Assembly: GCF_009769735.1 (NCBI RefSeq)
Contig: NZ_WSRO01000002.1
Span: 2,802,001 to 2,866,000 of the forward strand
DNA from: Streptomyces sp. BA2
GTDB taxonomy: Bacteria; Actinomycetota; Actinomycetes; Streptomycetales; Streptomycetaceae
Direction: 5' to 3'
Length of the DNA: 64,000 nucleotides
The notes beneath the pieces are model-generated. The model did not search any database. It was not told where the DNA came from and was given only the letters and a program-made list of their open reading frames with translations. Shown here in pieces: positions 1 to 9,040 of the stretch. The position numbers and the translations under genes were made by a program. Numbering within the stretch: position 1 is the first letter of the stretch; each line of letters begins with the position of its first letter.

Positions 1-90
1 GCCGTGTCCGTCCACGGGCACACCGACAGCCCGGAGCTGCGGAAGATGGTCCGCGACTCCCTCCGCGACGAGATCCCCCAGCACGCCTGA
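1..90 (+). CDS. 3' end of an unidentified CDS (29 residues)
   Basis: An open frame runs from the window edge to a TGA at 88-90. The tail contains VHGHTDSPELR followed by an amphipathic stretch ending PQHA. The VHG-T...VR pattern faintly recalls the C-terminus of LamB/YcsF (PxpA, 5-oxoprolinase subunit A) proteins, but 29 residues cannot settle that. The gene is co-directional with ileS and lies about 70 bp upstream of the T-box leader. High-GC codon use fits a genuine Streptomyces gene. Confidence 0.5.
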   Translation, partial: AVSVHGHTDSPELRKMVRDSLRDEIPQHA

Positions 91-159
91 AGCCCCCGGC
101 CCGCCCGGAGGCCCGCGATAACCGGTCGGCCGGGTCCGCCCCGGCCCCGTACACTGGGC

Positions 160-442
160 GGAGCGAGAAGCGTGGATGGGGACGAGTAGCGGCGTACGCG
201 GCCATGAGCGACCCGGGGACGGTGTGAGCCCGGGGGCAGGCACGACGCGAAGATCACCCCGGAGCCGCCGGAAGAAAGCCGAAGCCCAGGCAGAGGCCAG
301 TAGACCCGGCATCGCGACCCCAATGAGGGGGCTTTCCCGAGCGCCACACGCGTGGGGAAGGCCAAGGAGGGTGGTACCGCGGGAGCGCGACAAGCGGCTC
401 TCGTCCCTCCGACGGAACGGAATCGTCCGCCGGAGGAAGCGC
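160..442 (+). promoter_or_regulatory. T-box riboswitch (tRNA-Ile sensing) of ileS
   Basis: The leader carries the conserved T-box core AGGGTGGTACCGCGG at 368-382, whose TGGT bulge pairs with the uncharged tRNA acceptor end. A candidate isoleucine specifier codon ATC lies at 253-255 in a GAAGATCA loop, and a GACGAGTAG-like stem I segment at 181-189. There is no U-run terminator. Instead CCTCC at 406-410 is complementary to the ileS Shine-Dalgarno GGAGG at 432-436, while CCCT in the same segment can pair with AGGG of the T-box. This matches the translational type of T-box known for actinobacterial ileS: uncharged tRNA-Ile would free the ribosome-binding site. Confidence 0.85.
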
Positions 443-443
443 G

Positions 444-3400
444 TTGAACACGCAGCCGCAGTACCGCCAGGTGCCCGCCCAGGTCGACCTGCCCGCCCTT
501 GAGCACGCCGTGCTCGACTTCTGGCGCGAGCAGAAGATCTTCGCCAAGAGCCTCGAACAGTCCGAGGGCCGCCCCGAGTGGGTCTTCTACGAGGGCCCGC
601 CCACCGCCAACGGCATGCCGGGCGCCCACCACATCGAGGCCCGCGTCTTCAAGGACGTCTTCCCGCGCTTCCGCACCATGCGGGGCTACCACGTCGCCCG
701 CAAGGCCGGCTGGGACTGCCACGGCCTCCCGGTCGAGCTCGCGGTCGAGAAGGAGCTCGGGTTCAACGGCAAGAAGGACATCGAGGCGTACGGCATCGCC
801 GAGTTCAACGCCAAGTGCCGCGAGTCCGTGACCCGGCACACCGACGCCTTCGCCGACCTCACGACCCGCATGGGCTACTGGACCGACCTCGACGGCGCAT
901 ACCGCACGATGAACCCCGAGTACATCGAGTCGGTCTGGTGGTCCCTGAAGGAGATCTTCAACAAGGACCTCCTGGTCCAGGACCACCGCGTCGCCCCTTG
1001 GTGCCCGCGCTGCGGCACCGGCCTCTCCGACCACGAGCTTGCGCAGGGGTACGAGACGGTCGTCGACCCGTCCGTCTTCGTCCGCTTCCCGCTCACCGGC
1101 GGCCCGCTGGCGGGCGAGGCGGCCCTCCTGGTGTGGACGACCACTCCGTGGACCCTCGTCTCCAACACGGCGGTCGCCGCGCACCCGGACGTCACGTACG
1201 TCGTCGCGTCGAACGGTGAAGAGAAGCTCGTGGTCGCCGAGCCGCTCGTCGAGAAGGCACTCGGCGAGGGCTGGGAGGTCACCGGGCAGAAGTTCACCGG
1301 CGCCGAGATGGAGCGCTGGAACTACCAACGCCCCTTCGAGCTGGTCGAGTTCCCGGCTCCGGCCCACTTCGTGGTCAACGCCGACTACGTGACCACCGAG
1401 GACGGCACCGGTCTGGTCCACCAGTCCCCCGCCTTCGGTGAGGACGACCTCAAGGTCTGCCGCTCGTACGGCCTCCCGGTCGTGAACCCGGTGCGCCCCG
1501 ACGGCACCTTCGAGGAGGACGTCCCGCTCGTAGGCGGTGTCTTCTTCAAGAAGGCCGACGAAAAGCTCACCGAGGACCTCCAGGACCGCGGTCTGCTCTT
1601 CAAGCACATCCCGTACGAGCACAGCTACCCGCACTGCTGGCGCTGCCACACGGCGCTCCTGTACTACGCGCAGCCGTCCTGGTACATCCGCACCACGGCC
1701 ATCAAGGACCGTCTCCTCCAGGAGAACGAGAAGACCAACTGGTTCCCCGACTCGGTCAAGCACGGCCGCTTCGGCGACTGGCTGAACAACAACGTCGACT
1801 GGGCGCTGTCCCGCAACCGCTACTGGGGCACCCCGCTGCCCATCTGGCGCTGCGAGGAAGGCCACTTGACGTGCGTGGGCTCGCGCGCCGAGCTCTCCGA
1901 CCTGACGGGCACCGACCAGTCGGAACTCGACCCGCACCGCCCGTACATCGACGCGGTCACCTTCCCCTGCCCGACCTGCCAGGAGACCGCGACGCGCGTC
2001 CCCGAGGTCATCGACGCCTGGTACGACTCCGGTTCGATGCCGTTCGCGCAGTGGGGATACCCGTACAAGAACAAGGAGCTCTTCGAGAGCCGGTACCCGG
2101 CGCAGTTCATCTCGGAGGCCATCGACCAGACCCGCGGCTGGTTCTACACGCTCATGGCGGTGGGCACCCTGGTCTTCGACAAGTCCTCGTACGAGAACGT
2201 CGTGTGCCTCGGCCACATCCTCGCCGAGGACGGCCGCAAGATGTCCAAGCACCTGGGCAACATCCTCCAGCCGATCCCGCTCATGGACCAGCACGGCGCC
2301 GACGCGGTGCGCTGGTTCATGGCGGCCGGCGGCTCCCCGTGGGCGGCGCGCCGCGTGGGTCACGGCACCATCCAGGAGGTCGTCCGCAAGACGCTCCTCA
2401 CGTACTGGAACACGGTCGCCTTCCAGGCCCTGTACGCCCGTACGTCGAAGTGGGCCCCCAGCGACGCCGACCCGGCGCCCGCCGACCGCCCGCTCCTGGA
2501 CCGCTGGCTGCTCAGCGAGCTGCACGCGCTCACCGACCAGGTCACCCAGGCCCTGGAGGGCTACGACACCCAGCGCGCGGGCAAGCTCCTGTCCACGTTC
2601 GTCGACAACCTCTCCAACTGGTACGTACGCCGTTCGCGCCGCCGCTTCTGGCAGGGCGACAAGGCGGCGCTGCGCACCCTGCACGAGGTCCTGGAGACGG
2701 TCACCCGCCTGATGGCCCCGCTGACGCCGTTCATCACGGAGCGCGTCTGGCAGGACCTGGTGGTGCCGGTCGCTCCGGACGCCCCGGAGTCGGTCCACCT
2801 GACGTCCTGGCCCGAGGCCGATCTGTCGGCGATCGACCCGGACCTGTCGAAGCAGATGGTCCTCGTGCGCCGCCTGGTGGAGCTGGGCCGCGCCACGCGC
2901 GCGGAGTCGGGCGTCAAGACCCGTCAGCCGCTGTCGCGCGCGCTGATCGCGGCCACGGGCTTCGAGTCGCTCAACCCCGAACTGCACGCCCAGATCACCG
3001 AGGAGCTCAATGTCTCCTCGCTCGCGTCGCTCTCCGAGGTCGGCGGCTCACTGGTCGACACGACCGCGAAGGCCAACTTCCGCGCGCTGGGCAAGCGGTT
3101 CGGCAAGGGCGTCCAGGCGGTCGCCAAGGCCGTCGCCGACGCCGACGCGGCCGCGCTGTCCCTGGCCCTGCGCGAGGGCACGGCTTCGGTCGAGGTCGAC
3201 GGCGAGACGGTGACGCTGGCCCCGGACGAGGTCATCATCACGGAGACCCCGCGCGAGGGCTGGTCGGTGGCGTCCGACTCCGGTGCCACGGTCGCCCTCG
3301 ACCTGGAGATCACGGAGGAGCTGCGCCGGGCAGGCCTTGCCCGTGACGCGATCCGCCTGATCCAGGAGGCCCGCAAGAACAGCGGCCTGGACGTCGCGGA

Positions 3401-3584
3401 CCGGATCGCCCTGCGCTGGACCTCCACGGACCCGGCCGTGATCACGGCCCTGTCCGACCACGACGGCCTCATCGCGGACGAGGTCCTCGCCACGGACTTC
3501 CAGCAGGGCGAGGCCGACGACGCGTACGGCGAGACGTTCACGGACGAGTCCCTGTCCCTGACGTTCCGCCTCCGCAAGGCATAG
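444..3584 (+). CDS. ileS: isoleucyl-tRNA synthetase, IleRS2-like
   Basis: Class I synthetase charging tRNA-Ile, 1046 aa, the long form. Visible parts: Rossmann start PPTANGMPG near residues 52-60, CP1 editing domain, KMSKH signature at 599-603, anticodon-binding domain and a long C-terminal region. The HxGH signature reads GAHH at 60-63, so the first and third residues are interchanged (GxHH). That change has been described for a mupirocin hyper-resistant subset of IleRS2 enzymes. TTG was chosen as start because GGAGGAA lies 5-6 bases upstream. Expression is probably set by the T-box just upstream. It ends before a strong hairpin and converges on divIVA. Confidence 0.97.
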   Translation: MNTQPQYRQVPAQVDLPALEHAVLDFWREQKIFAKSLEQSEGRPEWVFYEGPPTANGMPGAHHIEARVFKDVFPRFRTMRGYHVARKAGWDCHGLPVELAVEKELGFNGKKDIEAYGIAEFNAKCRESVTRHTDAFADLTTRMGYWTDLDGAYRTMNPEYIESVWWSLKEIFNKDLLVQDHRVAPWCPRCGTGLSDHELAQGYETVVDPSVFVRFPLTGGPLAGEAALLVWTTTPWTLVSNTAVAAHPDVTYVVASNGEEKLVVAEPLVEKALGEGWEVTGQKFTGAEMERWNYQRPFELVEFPAPAHFVVNADYVTTEDGTGLVHQSPAFGEDDLKVCRSYGLPVVNPVRPDGTFEEDVPLVGGVFFKKADEKLTEDLQDRGLLFKHIPYEHSYPHCWRCHTALLYYAQPSWYIRTTAIKDRLLQENEKTNWFPDSVKHGRFGDWLNNNVDWALSRNRYWGTPLPIWRCEEGHLTCVGSRAELSDLTGTDQSELDPHRPYIDAVTFPCPTCQETATRVPEVIDAWYDSGSMPFAQWGYPYKNKELFESRYPAQFISEAIDQTRGWFYTLMAVGTLVFDKSSYENVVCLGHILAEDGRKMSKHLGNILQPIPLMDQHGADAVRWFMAAGGSPWAARRVGHGTIQEVVRKTLLTYWNTVAFQALYARTSKWAPSDADPAPADRPLLDRWLLSELHALTDQVTQALEGYDTQRAGKLLSTFVDNLSNWYVRRSRRRFWQGDKAALRTLHEVLETVTRLMAPLTPFITERVWQDLVVPVAPDAPESVHLTSWPEADLSAIDPDLSKQMVLVRRLVELGRATRAESGVKTRQPLSRALIAATGFESLNPELHAQITEELNVSSLASLSEVGGSLVDTTAKANFRALGKRFGKGVQAVAKAVADADAAALSLALREGTASVEVDGETVTLAPDEVIITETPREGWSVASDSGATVALDLEITEELRRAGLARDAIRLIQEARKNSGLDVADRIALRWTSTDPAVITALSDHDGLIADEVLATDFQQGEADDAYGETFTDESLSLTFRLRKA

Positions 3585-3602
3585 CCGAACCGGGTAGCCA
3601 CG

Positions 3603-3643
3603 AAGGCCCGGTCCCGCCAAAGATCTTGGCGGGACCGGGCCTT
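3603..3643. terminator. strong hairpin after ileS
   Basis: A perfect 18-bp stem (3603-3620 with 3626-3643) closes a 5-base loop 18 bases after the ileS stop. It lies between the convergent ileS and divIVA genes and could terminate both. As usual in Streptomyces there is no long U-run. Confidence 0.85.
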
Positions 3644-3733
3644 CGGCGTTGTGTGCCCACGCACAGATGAACGTTTCTGCAAGCACCCGCCGGCGTGTAC
3701 CCGCCGGCAAGCACCCGCAAGCAGGCACACAAA

Positions 3734-3770
3734 AGGGCGAGGCCCCCAGAAGATCCGGGGGCCTCGCCCT
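3734..3770 (-). terminator. hairpin downstream of divIVA
   Basis: A 14-bp stem (3734-3747 with 3757-3770) lies 36 bases past the divIVA stop on the minus strand. Short CACCCGC/CCGGC repeats fill the space between it and the ileS hairpin. Confidence 0.75.
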
Positions 3771-3805
3771 GAACGCTGCCGACGCCTAAGGCGTGGAAAC
3801 GGCCG

Positions 3806-4909
3806 TCAGTTGTCGTCCTCGTCGATGAGGAAGCCACGCATCGGCGACGGAGCCTGCTGCATGGGCTGCGGGGCCTGCGGCCGCACGGGCGCCATCGGCT
3901 GGGTCATCGCCGGCGACATCTGCTGCTGGCCGCCGTAGGACGGACCGGCGTTCTGCTGGTTGCCGCCCATCGACTGCTGACCGCCGTACGACGGGGCGCC
4001 CGCGCCGGCCGGTGCCATGGAAGGCGCCGGGGACGGCGGAAGGGAAGCAGTCGCCGGGGTCCGCGGCGGGGCCAGCGAGTCGTCGGCCTGGGTCTCCAGC
4101 TGACGGAGCTGCGACTCCAGGTAGGACTTCAGACGCGTGCGGTACTCGCGCTCGAAGCCGCGCAGGTCCTCGACCTTGCGCTCCAGCGTGGCGCGTGCGG
4201 ACTCCAGGGAGCCCATCGCGACGCGGTGCTTCTCCTGCGCGTCCCGCTCCAGGGCGTCGGCCTTGGCACGGGCGTCACGCTCGAGGCCCTCGGCGCGCGA
4301 ACGGGCCTCGCCGACGATCTTGTTGGCCTCGGAACGGGCCTCCGCGATCGCCTGGTCCGCGGTCTGCTGGGCGAGGGAGAGCACGCGCGCGGCGCTGTCG
4401 CCACCGGGGCCCTGACCGGGCTGGGGCATCTGCGGACCGTGGCCGCCCATGGGACCACCCATGGGGCCGCCCATCGGGCCACCCTGACCCATCGGGCCGG
4501 GACCCTGCGGGCCACCCTGCTGGTGCTGCTGGCCGTGGCCGCTGGGGCCCGCGGGCAGCTGCGGCGCACCACCGGGCAGCTGCGGCGGACCGCCCATCTG
4601 CTGGTGCTGCGGGTGCTGCTGCGGCGGCACCGGCTGCGGACCTGATATTGCGGCGGGCACCGGGGCGCCGGGACCGCGCTGGTCCTGCGGTTCCGGAGGC
4701 TTGCGCATGCCGCCCTGCTGCTGGTTCTGCGCAGCGGCGCGGGTGGCTGCGGCCAGTTTGGCGCGCAGGTCCTCGTTCTCGCGGAGCAAGCGAGTCAGTT
4801 CGGCTTCGACCTCATCGAGGAAGGCATCGACCTCGTCCTCGTCATAGCCTTCTCGGAGGCGGACGGTCGTGAACTGCTTGTTCCGCACGTCCTCGGGGGT
4901 CAACGGCAT
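3806..4909 (-). CDS. divIVA: DivIVA polar growth/division protein
   Basis: Cytoplasmic coiled-coil scaffold that binds curved membrane at hyphal tips and directs apical growth. The N-terminus MPLTPEDVRNKQF is the conserved lipid-binding domain (about 1-60) and is followed by the first coiled coil. A Pro/Gln/Gly-rich linker of roughly 85 residues (about 80-165) interrupts it, then a long second coiled coil (about 168-260), then a second P/Q/G-rich tail ending FLIDEDDN. At 367 aa with two low-complexity segments it has the Streptomyces architecture rather than the shorter Bacillus one. GAGGTGAAG precedes the ATG. It is the last gene of the dcw block in transcription order. Confidence 0.97.
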   Translation of the reverse strand: MPLTPEDVRNKQFTTVRLREGYDEDEVDAFLDEVEAELTRLLRENEDLRAKLAAATRAAAQNQQQGGMRKPPEPQDQRGPGAPVPAAISGPQPVPPQQHPQHQQMGGPPQLPGGAPQLPAGPSGHGQQHQQGGPQGPGPMGQGGPMGGPMGGPMGGHGPQMPQPGQGPGGDSAARVLSLAQQTADQAIAEARSEANKIVGEARSRAEGLERDARAKADALERDAQEKHRVAMGSLESARATLERKVEDLRGFEREYRTRLKSYLESQLRQLETQADDSLAPPRTPATASLPPSPAPSMAPAGAGAPSYGGQQSMGGNQQNAGPSYGGQQQMSPAMTQPMAPVRPQAPQPMQQAPSPMRGFLIDEDDN

Positions 4910-4955
4910 CTCTTCACCTCAACGTAGTCGTCGGCATTCGGCAAGACCGTATCGT

Positions 4956-5246
4956 TCACACAGACACCGACCTGACGACGGTGATCAGGATGTAGACGAT
5001 GATCATCAGTACGAAGAAGGACAGGTCGAGCGCCACGCCCCCGAGACGCAGCGGCGGGATGAACCGCCGCAGAAGCTTGAGCGGTGGATCAGTGACAGTG
5101 TAGGTGGCCTCCAAAATGACCACCATCGCCTTGCCGGGTTGCCATGAGCGGGCGAACTGGAAGACGTAGTCCATGACCAACCGGAAGATCAGCACGATGA
5201 GGAAGCACATCAGCGCGATGTAAAGCACCTGCCAGACCACGCTCAT
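4956..5246 (-). CDS. YggT family membrane protein
   Basis: A 96-aa integral membrane protein with two hydrophobic helices (about 5-27 and 73-93) flanking a short loop that contains TVTDPPLKLLRRFIPP, the family signature. Its place between sepF and divIVA is conserved in actinobacteria and Firmicutes and suggests a role at the membrane during division or osmotic adaptation. The biochemical function is not established. GGGAGAGGG precedes the ATG. Confidence 0.92.
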   Translation of the reverse strand: MSVVWQVLYIALMCFLIVLIFRLVMDYVFQFARSWQPGKAMVVILEATYTVTDPPLKLLRRFIPPLRLGGVALDLSFFVLMIIVYILITVVRSVSV

Positions 5247-5316
5247 GTTCGCGGTTCCCTCTCCCCTGTTACTCGTGCTGCGTTTGCCGGTTCTGCGTTA
5301 CTGCTTCACTTACGTC

Positions 5317-5961
5317 TCAGCTCTGGTTGAAGAACCCGCCCTCTGCGATGCGAGCCTTGTCCTCCGCCGTTACATCGACGTTAGCAGGCGACAACAGGAA
5401 CACCTTCTGCGTCACTCGCTCAATGCTGCCATGGAGACCGAACACCAGACCGGCGGCAAAGTCGACAAGTCGCTTCGCATCCGTGTCATCCATCTCGGTC
5501 AGATTCATGATCACCGGGGTGCCTTCGCGGAAGTGTTCCCCGATGGTACGGGCCTCGTTGTACGTCCGCGGGTGCAGCGTGGTGATGCGGTAGGGCTCCC
5601 GCTCGGACACGACCTTGGGCATGATCACCGGTGCGTTCTTCTCCAGGCTCTGGCGTTCAGGTGTGATGGATGCCACGGGGGCGATTCGTGCCGGACGTCC
5701 GGATTCCGCGGCTAGCGAAGCGGAATGGGCGACCGGCTCACGCTGTGCGGGGGGCTGTACCACTCGTACCGATTCGTCCCGATCAGACGCGTGTGCCTGA
5801 CGGGACTGGTGCGACTGGTGTGGCGGATCGTGCCGCCTGCGGTCCCGCTCGGGCTCCGGCTCGGGTTCGAATTCGTCATCGGGGTCGAACCCCGGACCGT
5901 CGTACCCGTCGTCCTCCACGAGGCCGAGGTAGACCGCCATCTTGCGCATCGCGCCGGCCAT
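5317..5961 (-). CDS. sepF: SepF, FtsZ-associated division protein
   Basis: Membrane-associated FtsZ-bundling/anchoring protein, 214 aa. The N-terminal [18 protein letters not shown] matches the amphipathic membrane-targeting helix of actinobacterial SepF. An acidic then Arg/His-rich linker follows, and the DUF552 core (about 125-210) starts around HPRTYNEA and contains PVIMNLT and [10 protein letters not shown]. The frame stays open further upstream, but the start at 5961 is preferred: GGAGG lies 9 bases before it and the extension resembles no SepF. Because ftsA and zipA are absent, SepF is the likely FtsZ membrane tether here. Confidence 0.96.
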   Translation of the reverse strand: MAGAMRKMAVYLGLVEDDGYDGPGFDPDDEFEPEPEPERDRRRHDPPHQSHQSRQAHASDRDESVRVVQPPAQREPVAHSASLAAESGRPARIAPVASITPERQSLEKNAPVIMPKVVSEREPYRITTLHPRTYNEARTIGEHFREGTPVIMNLTEMDDTDAKRLVDFAAGLVFGLHGSIERVTQKVFLLSPANVDVTAEDKARIAEGGFFNQS

Positions 5962-6085
5962 GCTCTGAGTCCTCCGCTCTGTGGTGGATCGGCTGTCGTC
6001 ACCAACTGCCCGCGATCCACGAGGTCTCCCCGCCCAACAGCGAGAATGACCATATTTTCTGCTGTGGTCCGACTTCTTGGCGACG

Positions 6086-6805
6086 TTACCCGAGCCCGGG
6101 TCGGACTCCGAGTACCGCCGTACCGACGCGCACATGTGTCGCTCCGGCCGCCACGGCCTGTTCGAGGTCCGCACTCATCCCTGCCGACACCATGTTCGCA
6201 GCCGGATGAGTCGCGCGCATGAGGGTTGAGAATTCCATCAGCCGCTCGAACGCCGCCTGTTGCCGCCCCGCGTACGGACCGGTGAGCGGCGCCACGGTCA
6301 TCAGACCGTCGAGCCGCAGCCCCGGAGCCTGCGCCACGAGTCCGGCCAACTCTTCGATGCCGCCGGGGCCCACGCCCCCGCGCTCGCCCCTGCCGTTCTC
6401 CTCGGCGTCGAGGGCGACCTGGATCAGGCAGCCGAGTTCCCGCTCGGCCCGCACGGCACCGTTCGACAGGGCCGTGACGAGCTTGGGGCGGTCCACGGAC
6501 TGGACCACATCGGCATAACTGACCACAGAACGGACCTTGTTGGTCTGCAATTGACCGACAAAGTGCCAAGCAAGGGGAAGATCCGAGCAGTCGGCGGCCT
6601 TGGGGGCCGCGTCCTGGTCACGGTTCTCGGCGACATGGCGCACACCGAGCTCCGAGAGGATCCGCACATCGCTCGCGGGGTAGGTCTTGGTGACCACGAT
6701 CAGGGTCACCTCCTCCCGCTTGCGCCCGGCCGCCGCGCACGCCGCGGCGATGCGCTCTTCGACCTTCGCCAGATTCGCGGCGAGTTGAGACTTACGGTCC
6801 GTCAT
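6086..6805 (-). CDS. yggS: YggS/PLPBP family PLP-homeostasis protein
   Basis: Single-domain alanine-racemase-fold protein that binds pyridoxal 5'-phosphate and helps control PLP and amino/keto-acid balance. It has no known catalytic activity. The Schiff-base lysine is K40 in [18 protein letters not shown] (near 83-92), GLMTVAP and [12 protein letters not shown] are family motifs. Length (239 aa) is typical. It follows pgeF by 6 bp and is probably co-transcribed with it; this position in dcw clusters is conserved. Confidence 0.95.
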   Translation of the reverse strand: MTDRKSQLAANLAKVEERIAAACAAAGRKREEVTLIVVTKTYPASDVRILSELGVRHVAENRDQDAAPKAADCSDLPLAWHFVGQLQTNKVRSVVSYADVVQSVDRPKLVTALSNGAVRAERELGCLIQVALDAEENGRGERGGVGPGGIEELAGLVAQAPGLRLDGLMTVAPLTGPYAGRQQAAFERLMEFSTLMRATHPAANMVSAGMSADLEQAVAAGATHVRVGTAVLGVRPGLG

Positions 6806-6811
6806 GCCCTA

Positions 6812-7543
6812 TCAGTCCAGCCAGACATAGCCCGCGAGACGACCGGTGGTCCGGTCGCGGCGGTACGAGAAGTGGTCACCGGATTCCAGGGTGCACACCG
6901 GCGACTGCTCCCGGTCGCGCACCCCGAGCCGCTCCAGCTGGGCGTGCGCCCCCGCGGTCACGTCGACCGCCGGAGTGCCCCAGCTCGTCTCGGCGTACGC
7001 CGCCGGCTCGATCGCGGCGGCATCGGCGCGCATCGCCTCCGGCACTTCGTAGCAGCGGCCGCAGACGGCGGGCCCGGTGCGGGCGACGACGCGGGCCGGG
7101 TCGGCGCCCAGCTTCACCATCGCCTCGACGGCGGCGGGGACGACCCCCGCCAGCATGCCGGGCCGCCCCGCGTGAGCCGCCGCCGCGACCTTGGCGACCG
7201 GGTCGGCGAGCAGGACGGGCGTGCAGTCCGCGGTGAGGACCACCAGGGCGAGGCCACGGCGGGCGGTCACCACGGCGTCGACCGCCGGGATCTCGGCCTC
7301 GGAACCCCAGGGTCCATCGACCACCGCGACATCGGGGCCGTGCACCTGGTTCATCCAGACGACCCGCTCCGGTTTGATGCCCAGCGACTTGGCGGCCAGC
7401 GCGCGGTTGGCCCGCACGGCCTGTGGGTCGTCGCCGACCGCGCCGCCGAGATTGAGCTCTTCGTACGGAACGGCGCTCACCCCGCCCCACCTGTCGGTGA
7501 AGGCGAAGTGCGCGCCGCTCACGGTGCTGTGCTGGCTTATCAC
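6812..7543 (-). CDS. pgeF: PgeF/YfiH family peptidoglycan-editing factor
   Basis: CNF1/YfiH-like protein, 243 aa. In E. coli this family edits muropeptide composition by removing UDP-MurNAc carrying L-Ser; older names are laccase or polyphenol oxidase. [14 protein letters not shown] and the Cys/His pair after [11 protein letters not shown] supply the usual metal-site residues. The normally conserved HAGWRG reads HAGRPG, losing the Trp-Arg pair. The GTG start overlaps the ftsZ stop (GTGA at 7543-7540), which implies translational coupling to ftsZ. Confidence 0.9.
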   Translation of the reverse strand: MISQHSTVSGAHFAFTDRWGGVSAVPYEELNLGGAVGDDPQAVRANRALAAKSLGIKPERVVWMNQVHGPDVAVVDGPWGSEAEIPAVDAVVTARRGLALVVLTADCTPVLLADPVAKVAAAAHAGRPGMLAGVVPAAVEAMVKLGADPARVVARTGPAVCGRCYEVPEAMRADAAAIEPAAYAETSWGTPAVDVTAGAHAQLERLGVRDREQSPVCTLESGDHFSYRRDRTTGRLAGYVWLD

Positions 7544-8766
7544 TTCAGGAAGTCCGGCACGTCCAGCTCTTCGGCCTGGCTGTCCGAGTACGGACGGGCC
7601 GGCGGAACCTGCGGCGGGGCCACGGGCGCGGACGGGGTCTCGTTGACCGGAGTCGCCTCGACCGGCTCCGGAGCCGGCTTCTCCTCGTGCGGCGTGACGC
7701 TGCCGAGACCGCCGTACGTCGAACGGGACTCGGCCGGACGGCTCGTGGCCGACGGCTGCTCGTCACGCTGCTTGGTAGGCGAAGCCGAACCGAGGACGGT
7801 GTCGCGCTTGGACGGCGGCTGTCCCCCGTCGAAGCCCGCCGCGATGACGGTGACCCGGACCTCGTCGCCCAGGGCGTCGTCGATGACGGCGCCGAAGATG
7901 ATGTTGGCCTCGGGGTGGGCCGCCTCGCTGACCAGTTGGGCCGCTTCGTTGATCTCGAAGAGGCCGAGGTCGGAGCCGCCGGAGATGGAGAGCAGGACGC
8001 CCCGCGCTCCGTCGATGGACGCCTCCAGGAGTGGCGAGGAGATCGCCATCTCGGCGGCGGCCACCGCGCGGTCGTCGCCGCGCGCCGAACCGATGCCCAT
8101 CAGGGCCGAACCGGCCTCGGACATGACCGACTTGACGTCGGCGAAGTCGAGGTTGATCAGACCCGGGGTCGTGATGAGGTCGGTGATGCCCTGGACACCG
8201 GAGAGCAGGACCTGGTCCGCCGACTTGAAGGCGTCCAGAACGCTGACCTGGCGGTCCGAGATGGACAGGAGCCGGTCGTTGGGGATGACGATGAGGGTGT
8301 CGACCTCTTCGCGCAGCTCCGCGATCCCGTCCTCGGCCTGGTTGGCGCGACGACGGCCCTCGAAGGTGAACGGCCGGGTCACGACGCCGATGGTCAGGGC
8401 GCCCAGGGAGCGGGCGATGTTGGCGACGACAGGTGCGCCGCCGGTGCCGGTGCCGCCGCCTTCGCCGGCGGTGACGAAGACCATGTCGGCCCCCTTGAGG
8501 ACCTCCTCGATCTCCTCGCGGTGGTCCTCGGCCGCCTTGCGGCCGACTGCCGGGTTGGCTCCGGCGCCGAGGCCGCGGGTGAGTTCACGGCCGACGTCGA
8601 GCTTGACGTCGGCGTCGCTCATCAACAGGGCTTGCGCGTCGGTGTTGATGGCGATGAACTCGACGCCCTTGAGACCGACCTCGATCATCCGGTTGATGGC
8701 ATTGACACCACCGCCGCCGACACCGATGACTTTGATGACTGCGAGGTAGTTCTGCGGTGCTGCCAC
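7540..8766 (-). CDS. ftsZ: cell division GTPase FtsZ
   Basis: Tubulin-like GTPase forming Z-rings for cross-walls and sporulation septa, 408 aa. The N-terminal GTPase domain has [13 protein letters not shown] and the tubulin signature GGGTGTG at 103-109. The T7 region [11 protein letters not shown] follows. After about residue 315 comes a disordered P/E/S-rich linker, and the C-terminus LDVPDFLK is the conserved peptide that binds SepF-type anchors. The GTG start has GAGAGG upstream. The 274-bp non-coding leader carries two dyads and a candidate promoter, which agrees with ftsZ being separately and developmentally controlled in Streptomyces. Confidence 0.99.
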   Translation of the reverse strand: MAAPQNYLAVIKVIGVGGGGVNAINRMIEVGLKGVEFIAINTDAQALLMSDADVKLDVGRELTRGLGAGANPAVGRKAAEDHREEIEEVLKGADMVFVTAGEGGGTGTGGAPVVANIARSLGALTIGVVTRPFTFEGRRRANQAEDGIAELREEVDTLIVIPNDRLLSISDRQVSVLDAFKSADQVLLSGVQGITDLITTPGLINLDFADVKSVMSEAGSALMGIGSARGDDRAVAAAEMAISSPLLEASIDGARGVLLSISGGSDLGLFEINEAAQLVSEAAHPEANIIFGAVIDDALGDEVRVTVIAAGFDGGQPPSKRDTVLGSASPTKQRDEQPSATSRPAESRSTYGGLGSVTPHEEKPAPEPVEATPVNETPSAPVAPPQVPPARPYSDSQAEELDVPDFLK

Positions 8767-8784
8767 GTCGAAGGCCTCTCGCCT

Positions 8785-8813
8785 CGAGTTACGTGTCGCC
8801 GCCTCGCGGTCAA
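8785..8813 (-). promoter_or_regulatory. candidate ftsZ-proximal promoter
   Basis: On the minus strand TTGACC (8808-8813) is followed after 16 bases by TAACTC (8786-8791). Transcription would begin about 12 bases before the ftsZ GTG. The hexamers fit a housekeeping sigma factor only moderately. Several ftsZ promoters are known in Streptomyces; this one is assigned by pattern alone. Confidence 0.35.
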
Positions 8814-8860
8814 GCGCCGCGACGACTGATGCCGAATGGGACGGTCCGAACGCCGACCCG

Positions 8861-8885
8861 AACCCTAACGCTGAAGTTTAGGGTT
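8861..8885. repeat. 8-bp inverted repeat in ftsZ leader
   Basis: AACCCTAA (8861-8868) and TTAGGGTT (8878-8885) form a perfect dyad with a 9-base spacer, about 95 bp upstream of ftsZ. It could be an operator or an RNA hairpin in transcripts that start further upstream. It stands out because it is AT-rich for this genome. Confidence 0.6.
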
Positions 8886-8891
8886 ACCAGT

Positions 8892-8924
8892 GTGTCTGTT
8901 CCTTGGACTCTCCGAACAGGACAC
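8892..8924. promoter_or_regulatory. GTGTC/GACAC dyad upstream of ftsZ
   Basis: GTGTC-TGTTC (8892-8901) faces GAACA-G-GACAC (8914-8924), an inverted pair with one unpaired base. Both outer ends are GACAC, the core recognised by the sporulation regulator WhiA, and ftsZ is an established WhiA target in S. venezuelae. Assignment to WhiA is inferred from motif and gene identity. Confidence 0.5.
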
Positions 8925-9040
8925 TAAGTCGACAAGTGGCGCACGTTCAACGAACACGCCGAACCTCCCGTTTTTCTTTTCACCCTATGTGATCAGCCGT
9001 AGCGCTGCCGAACCAGGGTGCTGGCCTGCGACGATATGCG

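Noticed and set aside
6260..8749. 829-codon plus-strand open frame antisense to ftsZ, pgeF and yggS
   Set aside because: It is a GC-bias shadow: low-complexity Arg/Ala/Ser composition, no domain, and complete overlap with well-identified genes.
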